From: Paracoccaceae bacterium
GTDB lineage: Bacteria > Pseudomonadota > Alphaproteobacteria > Rhodobacterales > Rhodobacteraceae
Length of the DNA: 64,000 bases
Direction: 5' to 3'
Assembly (NCBI GenBank): GCA_013214575.1
Contig: JABSSD010000008.1
Location: forward strand, 62,001-126,000
Below, piece after piece: positions 42,944-51,991 of the stretch. Position 1 is the first letter of the stretch, and each line of letters opens with the position of its first letter. The translations under genes and the position numbers were made by a program. The notes beneath the pieces are model-generated. The model made no database searches. It worked only from the letters and a program-made list of their open reading frames with translations, and was not told the origin of the DNA.

Positions 42944-43735
42944 ATGACCCAACTCCCCCCCTCCACCACCCGTAAAATGGGTCTGGTCATCGACCTGGAC
43001 ACCTGCGTTGGCTGCCATGCCTGCGTGATCTCCTGCAAAGGCTGGAACACCGAAAACTATGGCGCGCCGCTCAGCGATCAGGATCCTTACGGCGACGCCT
43101 CGGGCACCTTCTTGAACCGGGTGCACTCGTTTGAGGTGCAGCCACCGGCCTGTGACGCCCAGCCCAGCCCCGCCGCCCAGCTGGTCCATTTTCCAAAATC
43201 CTGCCTGCACTGCGAAGACGCCCCCTGCGTCACCGTCTGCCCCACCGGCGCCAGCTACAAACGGGTCGAGGACGGCATCGTGCTGGTCAATGAAGACAAC
43301 TGCATCGGCTGCGGGCTGTGCGCCTGGTCCTGCCCCTACGGCGCCCGCGAGTTGGACCTGGCGGCAGGCGTGATGAAGAAATGCACCCTCTGTGTGGACC
43401 GAATCTATAACCAGAACCTACCAGAAGAGGACCGTATCCCATCCTGTGTGCGGACTTGCCCATCGGGTGCGCGGCATTTTGGCGATCTGGGCGACGCAGA
43501 CAGTGATGTGTCGAAACTGGTGGCGGAGCGTGGCGGCTTTGATCTGATGCCCGAGATGGGCACCAAACCGGTGAACAAATACCTGCCACCCCGCCCCAAG
43601 GACCAGATCGAAGATCAGATCGACATCCTCGCGCCGCTATTGGCCCCGGTGACCGAAGGCGCAGGCGGCTTTATGGGCTGGCTGGACAAGGCGCTCGACA
43701 AACTGCCCGGCCAATCTTCAGGAGGCTCAAGCTGA
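42944..43735 (+). CDS. soeB: SoeB-like iron-sulfur electron-transfer subunit
   Basis: This 263-residue ferredoxin-type subunit with four cysteine clusters carries electrons from SoeA to SoeC. First cluster Cys21, 24, 27, 31 (CVGCHACVISC), then CLHCEDAPCVTVCPTGA, CIGCGLCAWSCPYGA and CTLCVDR with a later CVRTCPSGA. That is sixteen cysteines in four motifs, as in DmsB/NrfC-type proteins. The start ATG 42944 has GGAG upstream; the open frame reaches back to 42845 without support. It overlaps soeC by 1 nt. Confidence 0.93.
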   Translation: MTQLPPSTTRKMGLVIDLDTCVGCHACVISCKGWNTENYGAPLSDQDPYGDASGTFLNRVHSFEVQPPACDAQPSPAAQLVHFPKSCLHCEDAPCVTVCPTGASYKRVEDGIVLVNEDNCIGCGLCAWSCPYGARELDLAAGVMKKCTLCVDRIYNQNLPEEDRIPSCVRTCPSGARHFGDLGDADSDVSKLVAERGGFDLMPEMGTKPVNKYLPPRPKDQIEDQIDILAPLLAPVTEGAGGFMGWLDKALDKLPGQSSGGSS

Positions 43736-44622
43736 TGCATCCCGCCCCCTCTGTTATTGTATTCACCACCCTGTCCGGCCTGGGCTTTGGTCTGCTGGTC
43801 TTCCTTGGGCTTGGCTTGCCAGATGTCTCTGGGCTGGTTGCCTTTGTGTTCTTTGCCATCGCTTACGGGCTGGCGGTTGGCGGCTTGCTGGCCTCGATCT
43901 TTCACCTTGGCCGCCCCGAGCGCGCCCTGAAAGCGTTTAGCCAGTGGAAAAGCAGCTGGCTCAGCCGCGAAGGCTGCTGCGCCGTGGCGGCGCTGCTGGT
44001 GATGGCGCTCTATGGCTTTGGCACCGTGTTTCTGGCCACCGCCTGGCCAGTGGTCGGCGGCATTGGCGCCGCCCTGAGCCTGGCCACCGTGTTCACCACC
44101 TCGATGATCTACAGCCAGCTGAAAACGATTCCGCGCTGGAACATGCCGCTGACCCCGGCACTGTTCCTCAGCATCTCGCTGGCGGGCGGGGCATTGCTGG
44201 CCGGACAGGAAACACTGGCGACGGGTCTGCTGATCATCGCGGGCGCCATTCAGCTGGCCTATTGGGTCAAGGGAGATCAGGCCTTTGCCACCTCGGGGAC
44301 CACATTGGCCACCGCCACCGGATTGGGCCGTGGCGGCACTGTGCGCGCCTTTGAGCCGCCTCATACCGGCACTAACTATCTGCTGCGTGAATTTGTGCAT
44401 GTGGTCGGGCGCAAGCACAGCCAGAAGCTGCGGGTGATCGGGTTCACCCTTGGTTTTGCCCTGCCGGTTCTGTTGCTTATATTCCCGTTCAGCGGACTGA
44501 TGCTAAAGCACCTGATGGCCGCCGTTGCGGTGCTGTCGCATCTGGCAGGCGTGGCCTGTACCCGCTGGCTGTTCTTTGCCGAGGCTGAGCATGTGGTGGG
44601 TCTGTATTACGGCAAACGCTGA
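43735..44622 (+). CDS. soeC: SoeC-like membrane anchor (DmsC/NrfD family)
   Basis: This 295-residue polytopic membrane subunit has about eight hydrophobic helices and anchors SoeAB and passes electrons to quinone. It opens MHPAPSVIVFTTLSGLGFGLLV and has HLGRPERALKAF (conserved DmsC block) and NYLLREFVHVVGRKHS. It starts at the last base of the soeB stop (TGATG), a translationally coupled arrangement. It completes soeABC. Confidence 0.92.
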   Translation: MHPAPSVIVFTTLSGLGFGLLVFLGLGLPDVSGLVAFVFFAIAYGLAVGGLLASIFHLGRPERALKAFSQWKSSWLSREGCCAVAALLVMALYGFGTVFLATAWPVVGGIGAALSLATVFTTSMIYSQLKTIPRWNMPLTPALFLSISLAGGALLAGQETLATGLLIIAGAIQLAYWVKGDQAFATSGTTLATATGLGRGGTVRAFEPPHTGTNYLLREFVHVVGRKHSQKLRVIGFTLGFALPVLLLIFPFSGLMLKHLMAAVAVLSHLAGVACTRWLFFAEAEHVVGLYYGKR

Positions 44623-44643
44623 GCCTGGTGGTGAGCGGACCGC

Positions 44644-44708
44644 AGGGGGCCAGCCCCCTCTTGACCCAAGGGCCAATTCACCCCCAGGATATTTTTGACC
44701 AGATGAAG
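44644..44708 (+). repeat. TATTTT/CAGATGAAG repeat after soeC (family C)
   Basis: AGGGGGC-CA-GCCCCCT (44644-44659) is followed by GGATATTTT-TGAC-CAGATGAAG (44687-44708). It starts 22 bp after the soeC stop and mirrors the element between soeA and soeB. A terminator-like role is plausible. Confidence 0.65.
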
Positions 44709-44726
44709 CTCTGGATCCTTCGATTT

Positions 44727-44758
44727 AAAAAGGCGGCACTCCGGGGGAGGCCGCCTTT
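44727..44758 (-). terminator. rho-independent terminator of dapA
   Basis: AAAGGCGGC (44729-44737) pairs with GCCGCCTTT (44750-44758), 9 bp, with As at 44727-44731 giving a T-run on the minus strand. It follows dapA by 21 bp. Confidence 0.7.
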
Positions 44759-44779
44759 GTCGTTTGAAGGGTGTCGAGC

Positions 44780-45652
44780 CTACAGCAGGCCCGCGTGGGC
44801 CATTGCCGCATCAATCGCCGCCTTGGTGCTGTCCTGCAGCCCGGTCAGTGGCGAGCGCACCTCCTGGCGGCACAGGCCCAGTTTGTTGAGACCGTATTTG
44901 GCGCCAACCAGACCCGGCTCGATAAAGATCGCCTCGTGCAGTGGCATCAGCCTGTCCTGATACTCCAGCGCCAGGGCGTAATCACCGGCCAGAGTGGCGG
45001 CCTGGAATTCTGCGCAGAGTTTCGGCGCCACGTTGGCAGTGACCGAGATGCAGCCAACACCGCCGTGGGCGTTAAAGCCCAGCGCGGTGGCGTCTTCGCC
45101 GGACAGTTGCACAAAATCGGGCCCACAGGTCAGCCGCTGCTGGCTGACGCGGGCCAGATCACCAGTGGCATCTTTGACGCCGATGATATTGGGCAATTTG
45201 GCCAGCTCACCCATGGTTTCAGGGGTCATGTCGACCATCGAGCGGCCGGGGATATTGTAGATCACGATCGGCAGGTCAGCACAGTCATGCGCCGCGGTGA
45301 AATGGGCCACCAAGCCGCGCTGGGTCGGCTTGTTGTAGTAGGGCGTCACCACCAGCGCCGCAGCCGCGCCGGCTTGCTTGGCGAATTCGACAAAGCGAAT
45401 CGTCTCAACCGTGTTGTTGGAGCCGGCCCCGGCAATCACCGGCACCCGGCCAGCCGCCGCCGTCACCACCGCTGCAATGACCGCCTCGTGCTCGTCATGA
45501 GTCAGGGTGGGGCTTTCGCCGGTGGTGCCAACCGGCACCAAACCGGTTGACCCTTGGCTGATCTGCCAGTCGACAAGGTGTTTGAGTGCATCCAGATCCA
45601 ACTCGCCGTTATTAAACGGTGTGACGAGGGCTGGCATAGAGCCTTTGAACAT
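44780..45652 (-). CDS. dapA: 4-hydroxy-tetrahydrodipicolinate synthase
   Basis: This 290-residue TIM-barrel class I aldolase condenses pyruvate and aspartate semialdehyde in lysine/diaminopimelate biosynthesis. Landmarks: [31 protein letters not shown] (Thr-Thr catalytic motif), [12 protein letters not shown] with the proton-relay Tyr, YNIPGRS and GVKDATGD with the Schiff-base Lys. ATG 45652 has GGGAG 7 nt upstream; a GTG start at 45658 is possible. A lytic transglycosylase gene is divergent. Confidence 0.96.
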   Translation of the reverse strand: MFKGSMPALVTPFNNGELDLDALKHLVDWQISQGSTGLVPVGTTGESPTLTHDEHEAVIAAVVTAAAGRVPVIAGAGSNNTVETIRFVEFAKQAGAAAALVVTPYYNKPTQRGLVAHFTAAHDCADLPIVIYNIPGRSMVDMTPETMGELAKLPNIIGVKDATGDLARVSQQRLTCGPDFVQLSGEDATALGFNAHGGVGCISVTANVAPKLCAEFQAATLAGDYALALEYQDRLMPLHEAIFIEPGLVGAKYGLNKLGLCRQEVRSPLTGLQDSTKAAIDAAMAHAGLL

Positions 45653-45792
45653 GGACACGCTCCCTTAGCTGTGCTTCTCAGGCGGGCAAAGCCCCGCCGA
45701 CGTGGTGGACCGACCGAAAAATTGGGTTGAACCCGGCAAGTCACAGATTATCGTCAAAGGCTCTAGCCTTGGTTCATTGGGAAATGCAAGCG

Positions 45793-47757
45793 ATGACACG
45801 CATTCTAACCGTTCTAACACTGATTTCCGCGCTCTGGACCTCTCCTGCTGCGGCCCAACAGGGTCGCAATCTGGGGACAGCACTGGATTTGATGCGCTCT
45901 GAGAAATGGAGCCAGGCGTCCAGCCAGGCGGCGAAGTCGGGAGACGTGGCCGCCGATGTGATCGAGTGGCACCGGCTGCGCGAAGGCATGGGGTCGGCGG
46001 ATGACACGCTGGCCTTTCTGCAGCGGCGGCCGGACTGGCCGGGTCTGGCCTATCTGCGCCGCAAAAGTGAAACCGCCGTTGCCGCGGCGGCGACCGGTGT
46101 CGTGCTGGAGTTCTATGCCGCTGCCCCACCGCAGACCGCCGAAGGGGTGCTGAGCTATGCCAGGGCGCTGAGTGCCACCGGAAAACGCGGCGACGCTGAG
46201 GCGAGCCTTGTTGCCGCCTGGCGTACCATGCCGATGGGCTCCGGGTTGCAGGCCGCCTATCTGGAGGGCTTTGCCAAACTGCTAAAGCCACATCATGCGG
46301 CGCGCCTGGATCGGCTGCTGTGGGACCGTCATCTGGTCAGCTCAAAGCGGATGCTGTCTTTGGTGCCCAAGGCAGACCGCAAGCTGGCTGAGGCCCGCAT
46401 TGCGCTGCAGCAGCAGTCCTCTGGGGTCGATGCCAAGATTGAGGCCATTCCGGCAAAACTACGCAATGCACCCGGACTGGCCTATGACCGGTTTTCCTGG
46501 CGGGATCGCAAGAAACGGCAGGAGGATGCCATCACCCTGATGCTGGAGCGCAGCACCAGTGCCGCCAGTCTGGGCGAGCCGGAGCAATGGGCGCGGCGAC
46601 GGCGGGATCTGGCCCGCCAGGACATGCGGGACGGCAATCATCAGCGCGCCTACCAGCTGGCCGCCCGCCATTTTACCCCCCCCGAAGCTGGCTACAACTA
46701 TTCCGATCTGGAATGGCTGGCCGGCTATATTGCCCTGCAAAAGCTGAATGACCCGGCAACTGCAGTGCTGCATTTCGATCGGTTTCTCGATTCGATTGAG
46801 ACGCCGATCTCGATCGGCCGCGGTGGCTATTGGCTGGGCCGCGCCTATGCCGCAATGGGAGAACCAGACAAGGCCCACGAGGCCTATGCGCTGGGGGCCA
46901 ATTACCAGACCTCGTTTTATGGATTGCTGGCCGCGGAACAGATCGGCCGCCGCTTTGACCCGGCGCTGGACAATCCGCCTGCGCTGCCCTCCTGGCAACA
47001 GGCAGCCTTTGCCAAATCCTCGGTGACCAAGGCGGCGCTGATGATGATTGATGCCGATGAACTGGATCTGGCGGAACGGTTCCTGACCCATCTGGTCGAG
47101 GGGCTGGACGAGGTGCAGGCGCGGCAATTGGGGTTGATGGCGGTTGGGATGGGCCAGACACATCTGGCGGTGATGATCTCAAAACGCGCGGCGCGGCAGG
47201 GGATGGAGCTGAAGGGCGCCTATTTCCCGCTGCACCCGGTGTCAAAGACGCGACTGCCAATGGCCCGGGAAATGGTGCTGGCGATCTCCCGGCGCGAGAG
47301 CGAGTTTGACCATCTGGTGGTCAGCGGCGCCGGCGCGCGCGGGCTGATGCAGGTGATGCCGGCCACCGCCAAGCTGGTGGCCACCAAACTGGGCATTCTG
47401 GCCAAGCACGCCACCGCGCGATTGACCGCTGAATGGGACTATAACGCCAAGCTGGGGGCCAATTACCTGGCCGGGCTGGCCGGCAGCTTCAATGGCAATG
47501 TGGTGATGATGGCCGCAGGCTATAACGCCGGGCCAGGGCGGCCCATTACCTGGATGAAGCGCTACGGAGATCCGCGTGATGGCACCCCGGATATCGTGGA
47601 CTGGATCGAGCACATCCCGTTCAACGAGACCCGCAATTATGTGATGCGGGTCACCGAAAGCCTGCCGGTCTATCGCGCCCGGCTGGGCAAAAATCCTCTG
47701 CCGATCCCGTTTTCGCAAGAGCTCTCCGGTTCAACCCTTGGCGCGTTCGCGCCATAG
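45793..47757 (+). CDS. periplasmic soluble lytic transglycosylase
   Basis: This 654-residue Slt70-type enzyme cleaves peptidoglycan glycan strands in the periplasm. The N-terminus MTRILTVLTLISALWTSPAAA is a signal peptide. A long alpha-helical superhelical region follows (about residues 25-470), then the C-terminal SLT catalytic domain with catalytic Glu in ISRRESEFDH, ARGLMQVMPATAKLVA and MAAGYNAGPGR. The start ATG 45793 has the signal peptide immediately downstream; ATG 45784 is an alternative. Its 3' end overlaps the convergent DMT transporter gene by 27 bp. Confidence 0.93.
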   Translation: MTRILTVLTLISALWTSPAAAQQGRNLGTALDLMRSEKWSQASSQAAKSGDVAADVIEWHRLREGMGSADDTLAFLQRRPDWPGLAYLRRKSETAVAAAATGVVLEFYAAAPPQTAEGVLSYARALSATGKRGDAEASLVAAWRTMPMGSGLQAAYLEGFAKLLKPHHAARLDRLLWDRHLVSSKRMLSLVPKADRKLAEARIALQQQSSGVDAKIEAIPAKLRNAPGLAYDRFSWRDRKKRQEDAITLMLERSTSAASLGEPEQWARRRRDLARQDMRDGNHQRAYQLAARHFTPPEAGYNYSDLEWLAGYIALQKLNDPATAVLHFDRFLDSIETPISIGRGGYWLGRAYAAMGEPDKAHEAYALGANYQTSFYGLLAAEQIGRRFDPALDNPPALPSWQQAAFAKSSVTKAALMMIDADELDLAERFLTHLVEGLDEVQARQLGLMAVGMGQTHLAVMISKRAARQGMELKGAYFPLHPVSKTRLPMAREMVLAISRRESEFDHLVVSGAGARGLMQVMPATAKLVATKLGILAKHATARLTAEWDYNAKLGANYLAGLAGSFNGNVVMMAAGYNAGPGRPITWMKRYGDPRDGTPDIVDWIEHIPFNETRNYVMRVTESLPVYRARLGKNPLPIPFSQELSGSTLGAFAP

Positions 47758-48621
47758 GGTGAACAGGCCCGCCGCCAGGATGATCGCGGCACCGATGGCA
47801 ACATTGTCGCGGATTACCTCGCCAAACACCCAGACCCCAAGCAGCGCCGCCCAGATCAGGTGGAAATAGGCAAAGGGCTGCACCGCGCTGGCCTCGGCCA
47901 TCTCATAACACTTGATCAGTAGCCAGTGCCCCAGAACGCCAAACACACAGAGCACCCCCATCCACAGCCAGTCGCCGCCCAGCATCGGCTCCCAGGACCA
48001 CAGGCCCACAGAGGTTGTCACCACCGCCCCGGCGATGCCGGTCCAAAAGAAACTGGTGGCGGTGCTGTCGCGGCGCGCCACATAGCGGGTCAGCAGCCCG
48101 TAGACGGCAAACATCAGCGCCGAGAGGAACGGGATCACCGCCGCCGGATTAAATACTCCCGCCCCCGGCTGCAGAATGATCATGACTCCGATCAAGCCCA
48201 GCCCAATCGCCATCCAGCGGCGCCAGCCGACGCTCTCGCCCAGCACCGGACCGCTCAGCGCCGCCACCAGCAGCGGATAGCAAATGAACACCGCCTGGCT
48301 TTCGATCAGACCAAGAATGGTAAAGCCATAGACCGCAACGCCAACTTCAGCCGCCAGCAACACGCCGCGGAAAATTTGCAGACCCAGCTGGTCAGTCCGG
48401 GCTGTTGCACGAATGCCGCCGGGTGCCCGCAAGGCCAGAAACACCACAAAAGCCGCAAAGAACCAGTAGCGCACCATCAACACCATGGCGGTGTTGTAAC
48501 TGCCCGCCAGATGCCGAGAAATACCGTCCTGCAGGGCAAACACCACCGTTGCCCCGATCATTAGCATCACGCCCATCGCGACGTTGTTGGTCTGCCCCTG
48601 CGCAGTGTGCGTTTGTGTCAT
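47731..48621 (-). CDS. DMT superfamily (EamA) transporter
   Basis: This 296-residue inner-membrane transporter has ten hydrophobic segments in two EamA repeats (first half ATVVFALQDGISRHLAGS, second half PFLSALMFAVYGLLTRYVARR). The substrate is unknown; the family exports metabolites and drugs. It starts at 48621, overlapping the end of mnmD by 4 nt (ATGA), so the two are cotranscribed. It ends inside the convergent transglycosylase gene. Confidence 0.92.
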   Translation of the reverse strand: MTQTHTAQGQTNNVAMGVMLMIGATVVFALQDGISRHLAGSYNTAMVLMVRYWFFAAFVVFLALRAPGGIRATARTDQLGLQIFRGVLLAAEVGVAVYGFTILGLIESQAVFICYPLLVAALSGPVLGESVGWRRWMAIGLGLIGVMIILQPGAGVFNPAAVIPFLSALMFAVYGLLTRYVARRDSTATSFFWTGIAGAVVTTSVGLWSWEPMLGGDWLWMGVLCVFGVLGHWLLIKCYEMAEASAVQPFAYFHLIWAALLGVWVFGEVIRDNVAIGAAIILAAGLFTLWRERAKG

Positions 48622-49298
48622 GGCATCCTTGCCCTTGTCATATGCCGCTTGCGCCCAAATCCGGGCACGCGGGTTACTTCGAATCCGGCGTCCTGCAGCC
48701 CGCGCCGCACAAAGCCGGCCGCGGTATAGGTCGCGGCACTGCCGCCTGGCTTGGTGTGGCGCCCCACCTGAGCCATCAGCTCAGCCTGCCACAGCTCGGG
48801 GTTCTTGGCCGGAGAGAACCCGTCCAGAAACCAGGCATCGGCCTGACCTGTCCACTCTGGCAGCGACCTGCGGGCGTCGCCTATGATCACCTCTAGCTGT
48901 AATGTGCCCAGATCACAGAGGCCCCCGCCCTGCCCCTGTCCCTGCCACTGCGCCAGCAACCGCGCGGCCCAGGGGGCGATCTCGGGGAATGCCTGTAGCG
49001 CGCGGGCCATATCTGCCAGCGCCATGGGATAGGCCTCAAAGCTGGTGAAACGCAGCGGCGTGGTCATCCCCGCCGCCTCCCAGGCCTTCCAGGCGGTCAG
49101 TGCAGACAGCCCGGTGCCAAAGCCCAGTTCCGCAATCTGAAATCCGGGCGCAAACCGCGCGGGCAGATCATTACCCGCCAGAAACACATGCTCGCCCTCG
49201 GCCAGACCGCCCTGCACCGAAAAATAGGGGTCCTCAAACTGATCTGACACCGGAATGCTGCCGTCGCGCCAGCTGAGACGCGCCTGCTGGTCTGCCAT
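48618..49298 (-). CDS. mnmD: tRNA 5-methylaminomethyl-2-thiouridine methyltransferase (MnmD)
   Basis: This 226-residue SAM-dependent methyltransferase matches the N-terminal half of E. coli MnmC, which methylates nm5s2U34 to mnm5s2U in tRNA wobble uridines. Motifs: IAELGFGTGLSALTAWKAWE (SAM loop), FTSFEAYPMALADM, DAWFLDGFSPAKNPELW and a C-terminal TYTAAGFVRRGLQDAGF. ATG 49298 has AAGGGA upstream. The oxidoreductase half of MnmC is absent, but a DAO-type FAD gene is divergently placed 58 bp away. Confidence 0.9.
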   Translation of the reverse strand: MADQQARLSWRDGSIPVSDQFEDPYFSVQGGLAEGEHVFLAGNDLPARFAPGFQIAELGFGTGLSALTAWKAWEAAGMTTPLRFTSFEAYPMALADMARALQAFPEIAPWAARLLAQWQGQGQGGGLCDLGTLQLEVIIGDARRSLPEWTGQADAWFLDGFSPAKNPELWQAELMAQVGRHTKPGGSAATYTAAGFVRRGLQDAGFEVTRVPGFGRKRHMTRARMP

Positions 49299-49356
49299 GC
49301 GAATATCCCTTAGATGGTGATTTGAACCCGCGCGACACTGGCGAAAGGATAGATAA

Positions 49357-50397
49357 ATGGCAATGGCTGACATAACGGTGCGAGGCGCCGGGGCCTTTGG
49401 CCTGACAATTGCCTGGGTCTGTGCCCAGCGCGGTGCCAGGGTGCAGGTGATAGATCCTTACGGCGCAGCTTCAGGCTCTAGCGGTGGCCTGGTCGGGGCG
49501 CTGGCCCCACATGTGCCGGAAAACTGGAACAACAAGAAGGCGTTCCAGCTGGACAGCCTGCTGATGGCTGAAAAATTCTGGTCCGAGGTTGAGGCCGCTG
49601 GCGGCGTCTCCCCCGGCTATGGCCGCACCGGTCGGCTGCAGCCGATCAACGACGAAAAGGCGCTGAGGTTTGCCCGCAACCGGGTGCAAACCGCCCGCGA
49701 ACTGTGGCGGGGCGAGGCGGAATGGACCGTCTGCAAGCTGTCCGACCTGGGCCCCTGGGCGCCGCCCAGCCCCACCGGATATGTCATCCACGACACCCTG
49801 TCTGCCAGAATGTCGCCGCGCCGCGCCGGCGCCTGCCTGATTGCCGGGCTTGCGGTGATGGGAATCAACGTGGTGGATGAGGCGCCGGATCAGGGATTGG
49901 TGGTGCATGCCAAGGGCATTGCCGGGTTGCGAGAGCTGAACGCCGCCTTGGGCAAACCCGTCGGCAGCGGCATCAAAGGCCAATCCGCCGTGCTCCGCTT
50001 TGATGCCGGCGAGGCACCGCAGATTCTTGCCGATAACCTCTATATGATCCCCCACGCTGACGGAACTTTGGCGATCGGTTCCACCAGCGAGCGCCTGTTC
50101 GATGAGCCGCATGAGACCGACGAGCTGCTTGAAGACGTGATCGACCGCGTCCGCGCCATTATGCCGGTGCTGCACGGGGCCGAGGTGATTGATCGCTGGG
50201 CCGGCGTTCGCCCGCGCGCCAAAACCCGGTCGCCGATGCTGGGGGCCTATCCAGGGCGTCCCGGCCATTTCATCGCCAATGGCGGCTTCAAGATCGGCTT
50301 TGGCATGGCCCCCAAGGTGGCACATGTAATGGCGGATCTGCTGCTCGATGGCGTCGACACAATCCCTCAGGGATTTCGGGTCGAGGACAATCTCTAG
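49357..50397 (+). CDS. FAD-dependent DAO-family oxidoreductase (possible split MnmC oxidase)
   Basis: This 346-residue protein has an N-terminal FAD Rossmann motif VRGAGAFGLTIAWVCAQRG and the DAO C-terminal half (YMIPHADGTLAIGSTSER, RWAGVRPRAKTRSPMLGAY, GGFKIGFGMAPKVAH). Such enzymes oxidise amino or imino acids. Divergence by 58 bp from mnmD makes it a candidate for the cmnm5U-processing oxidase that is fused to MnmD in E. coli MnmC. Glycine/D-amino-acid oxidase is the alternative. ATG 49357 has AAGGA upstream. Confidence 0.85.
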   Translation: MAMADITVRGAGAFGLTIAWVCAQRGARVQVIDPYGAASGSSGGLVGALAPHVPENWNNKKAFQLDSLLMAEKFWSEVEAAGGVSPGYGRTGRLQPINDEKALRFARNRVQTARELWRGEAEWTVCKLSDLGPWAPPSPTGYVIHDTLSARMSPRRAGACLIAGLAVMGINVVDEAPDQGLVVHAKGIAGLRELNAALGKPVGSGIKGQSAVLRFDAGEAPQILADNLYMIPHADGTLAIGSTSERLFDEPHETDELLEDVIDRVRAIMPVLHGAEVIDRWAGVRPRAKTRSPMLGAYPGRPGHFIANGGFKIGFGMAPKVAHVMADLLLDGVDTIPQGFRVEDNL

Positions 50398-50401
50398 TCA
50401 A

Positions 50402-50437
50402 TTGTTGTTGCCCGACGGCAAAGTCGGGCAACAACAA
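50402..50437 (+). terminator. 15-bp perfect hairpin after FAD oxidoreductase
   Basis: TTGTTGTTGCCCGAC (50402-50416) and GTCGGGCAACAACAA (50423-50437) pair completely around GGCAAA. It begins 4 bp past the stop codon. No T-run, but the stem is very stable and faces the convergent FMN reductase gene. Confidence 0.75.
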
Positions 50438-50477
50438 CCTGTGAACAGGCCTCAGCCCTCAATCTCAGTCCTAAATT

Positions 50478-51020
50478 TCAGCCCTCAATTTCGGCGCGCA
50501 GATTTTGCATCAGAGTCGCCAGCGTGGTCAAATGCGCGTCGCTGGTCAGCTGGCCATTCTCGTCGAACTGATCGCTGGACCCGCCCAGATGCAACAGGGG
50601 TTCGCCCAGCACACGCGGCCGGAACGACAGCAGAAAGCCACGCAGTATCTGCTGCGCCGTTTCGCCCCCGGTCGGCCCCGCCGCCGCCGACATCACCGCC
50701 ACCGGTTTGTCTGCAAAGGGGCGGCCCTCGGTGCGGCTGACCCAGTCGAGGGCGTTTTTCAGCACTCCCGACGGGGCCTTGTTATATTCCGGGGTTGAGA
50801 TCACAACCGCGTCCGCCGCCGTGATCTGGTCGGCCAGTAGCTGGACCGCCGGTGGTATCCCATCGCGCGCCTCAACGTCGCCATCATAGAGCGGCAGGTC
50901 CAGATTCCCCTGCACATGGCTGGCGTCGCCAAACAACCGCACCGCTTCAAGCAGCAGTTTGCGGTTGGTGGCGTCACGGCGCAGCGAGCCGGACAGCGTC
51001 AGAAGAACAGGCGTGGGCAT
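50478..51020 (-). CDS. NADPH-dependent FMN reductase family protein
   Basis: This 180-residue flavodoxin-like reductase is of the NADPH-dependent FMN reductase family. Motifs: LTLSGSLRRDATNRKLL (phosphate-binding loop), STPEYNKAPSGVLKNALDWVSR (FMN-binding) and a C-terminal tail. Quinone or azo reductase activity is typical of relatives. ATG 51020 has AAGGATACC upstream; the open frame continues to 51089. Its exact substrate is unknown. Confidence 0.9.
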   Translation of the reverse strand: MPTPVLLTLSGSLRRDATNRKLLLEAVRLFGDASHVQGNLDLPLYDGDVEARDGIPPAVQLLADQITAADAVVISTPEYNKAPSGVLKNALDWVSRTEGRPFADKPVAVMSAAAGPTGGETAQQILRGFLLSFRPRVLGEPLLHLGGSSDQFDENGQLTSDAHLTTLATLMQNLRAEIEG

Positions 51021-51161
51021 GTGGGTATCCTTTGGTCGCAGGGGAGTTGCCCCAACACTGACGCGATCGGCATAAATGCAAAAGCCCAAACTCCGCGCAG
51101 CCTATGTGCGCCGTTGCGTAAACCCGTCGCCATTGCCCCCGAGACCCAGACCCCGTCCGGC

Positions 51162-51833
51162 TCAGCTCGCTTGCGGAATCACCACAATTTCAACCCGGCG
51201 GTTCTGCGCTTTGCCTTCGGCTGTCAGGTTGCTGGCAACCGGCTGGTCCTCGCCACGTCCATATGTCTGCACCCGGTTATACGGCACTCCGCCGGCCTGC
51301 ACCTGGTCCGCAACCGCATTGGCACGGCGCACAGACAGGCCTTGGTTATAGGTGGCATCGCCATCGCTGTCGGTATGGCCAATCACCTGGATCGAACTAT
51401 CGGGATAGCGCAGCAGGCTGTTGGCGATTTTCTGCAGATCCGACCGCACCGAGGCGCTGATGGTAGAGCTGTCACTGGCAAAGGTCAGGTCATCGGGCAG
51501 CGAGACAATCAACCGATCGCCGGTATTGACGATGGTGATCCCGTCATTGTCCAACTGCTGCCGCAGCTCTGCCGCTTGCTGATCCAGATTATAGCCAATC
51601 GCCCCGCCTGCGGCCGCACCCAGCGCCGCGCCGCCCAGAACCGCAGCGGTCTTGTTGCTGCTGTTGGACAGGGCGCCAACGCTGGCGCCCAGAATGCCGC
51701 CAATGATCGCACCGCTTTTGGTGTTCTGCTTGGGATCACCGTTATAGTTGTCCAGTAATATCGCATTAGTACAGGCGCCCAGCCCCAGTGCAGCAATCAA
51801 AACAGTTGCGGTCGAAAATTTCAGCATCGTCAT
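51162..51833 (-). CDS. OmpA family outer-membrane lipoprotein
   Basis: This 223-residue lipoprotein has signal peptide MTMLKFSTATVLIAALGLGAC with lipobox LGAC (Cys at residue 21), a glycine-zipper segment (GAIIGGILGASVGAL, AALGAAAGGAIGYNL, about 42-82), and a C-terminal OmpA peptidoglycan-binding domain with NTGDRLIVSLPDD and GHTDSDGDATYNQGLSVRRA. It probably tethers the outer membrane to peptidoglycan. Single gene; the Met at residue 3 is another possible start. Confidence 0.92.
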   Translation of the reverse strand: MTMLKFSTATVLIAALGLGACTNAILLDNYNGDPKQNTKSGAIIGGILGASVGALSNSSNKTAAVLGGAALGAAAGGAIGYNLDQQAAELRQQLDNDGITIVNTGDRLIVSLPDDLTFASDSSTISASVRSDLQKIANSLLRYPDSSIQVIGHTDSDGDATYNQGLSVRRANAVADQVQAGGVPYNRVQTYGRGEDQPVASNLTAEGKAQNRRVEIVVIPQAS

Positions 51834-51991
51834 GGTATGGCCTTTTTATGCTCGGAACCGCGCCTGTCGCGCGTCTTTTGCCGCAATGTATCATGACTCG
51901 GCGTCCAAGGCTCAACCCCACCTGCTGGCAGATCGGCAATTCCCCGCGCACCTGCTGCCACTTGAGGCCAGTCAGCGGAGACCAAAACCCC

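Noticed and set aside
41512-43050. Long minus-strand open frame opposite soeA/soeB (512 codons)
   Set aside because: It runs antisense through a well-matched molybdoenzyme gene and its translation shows no family motifs; high GC makes such frames common.
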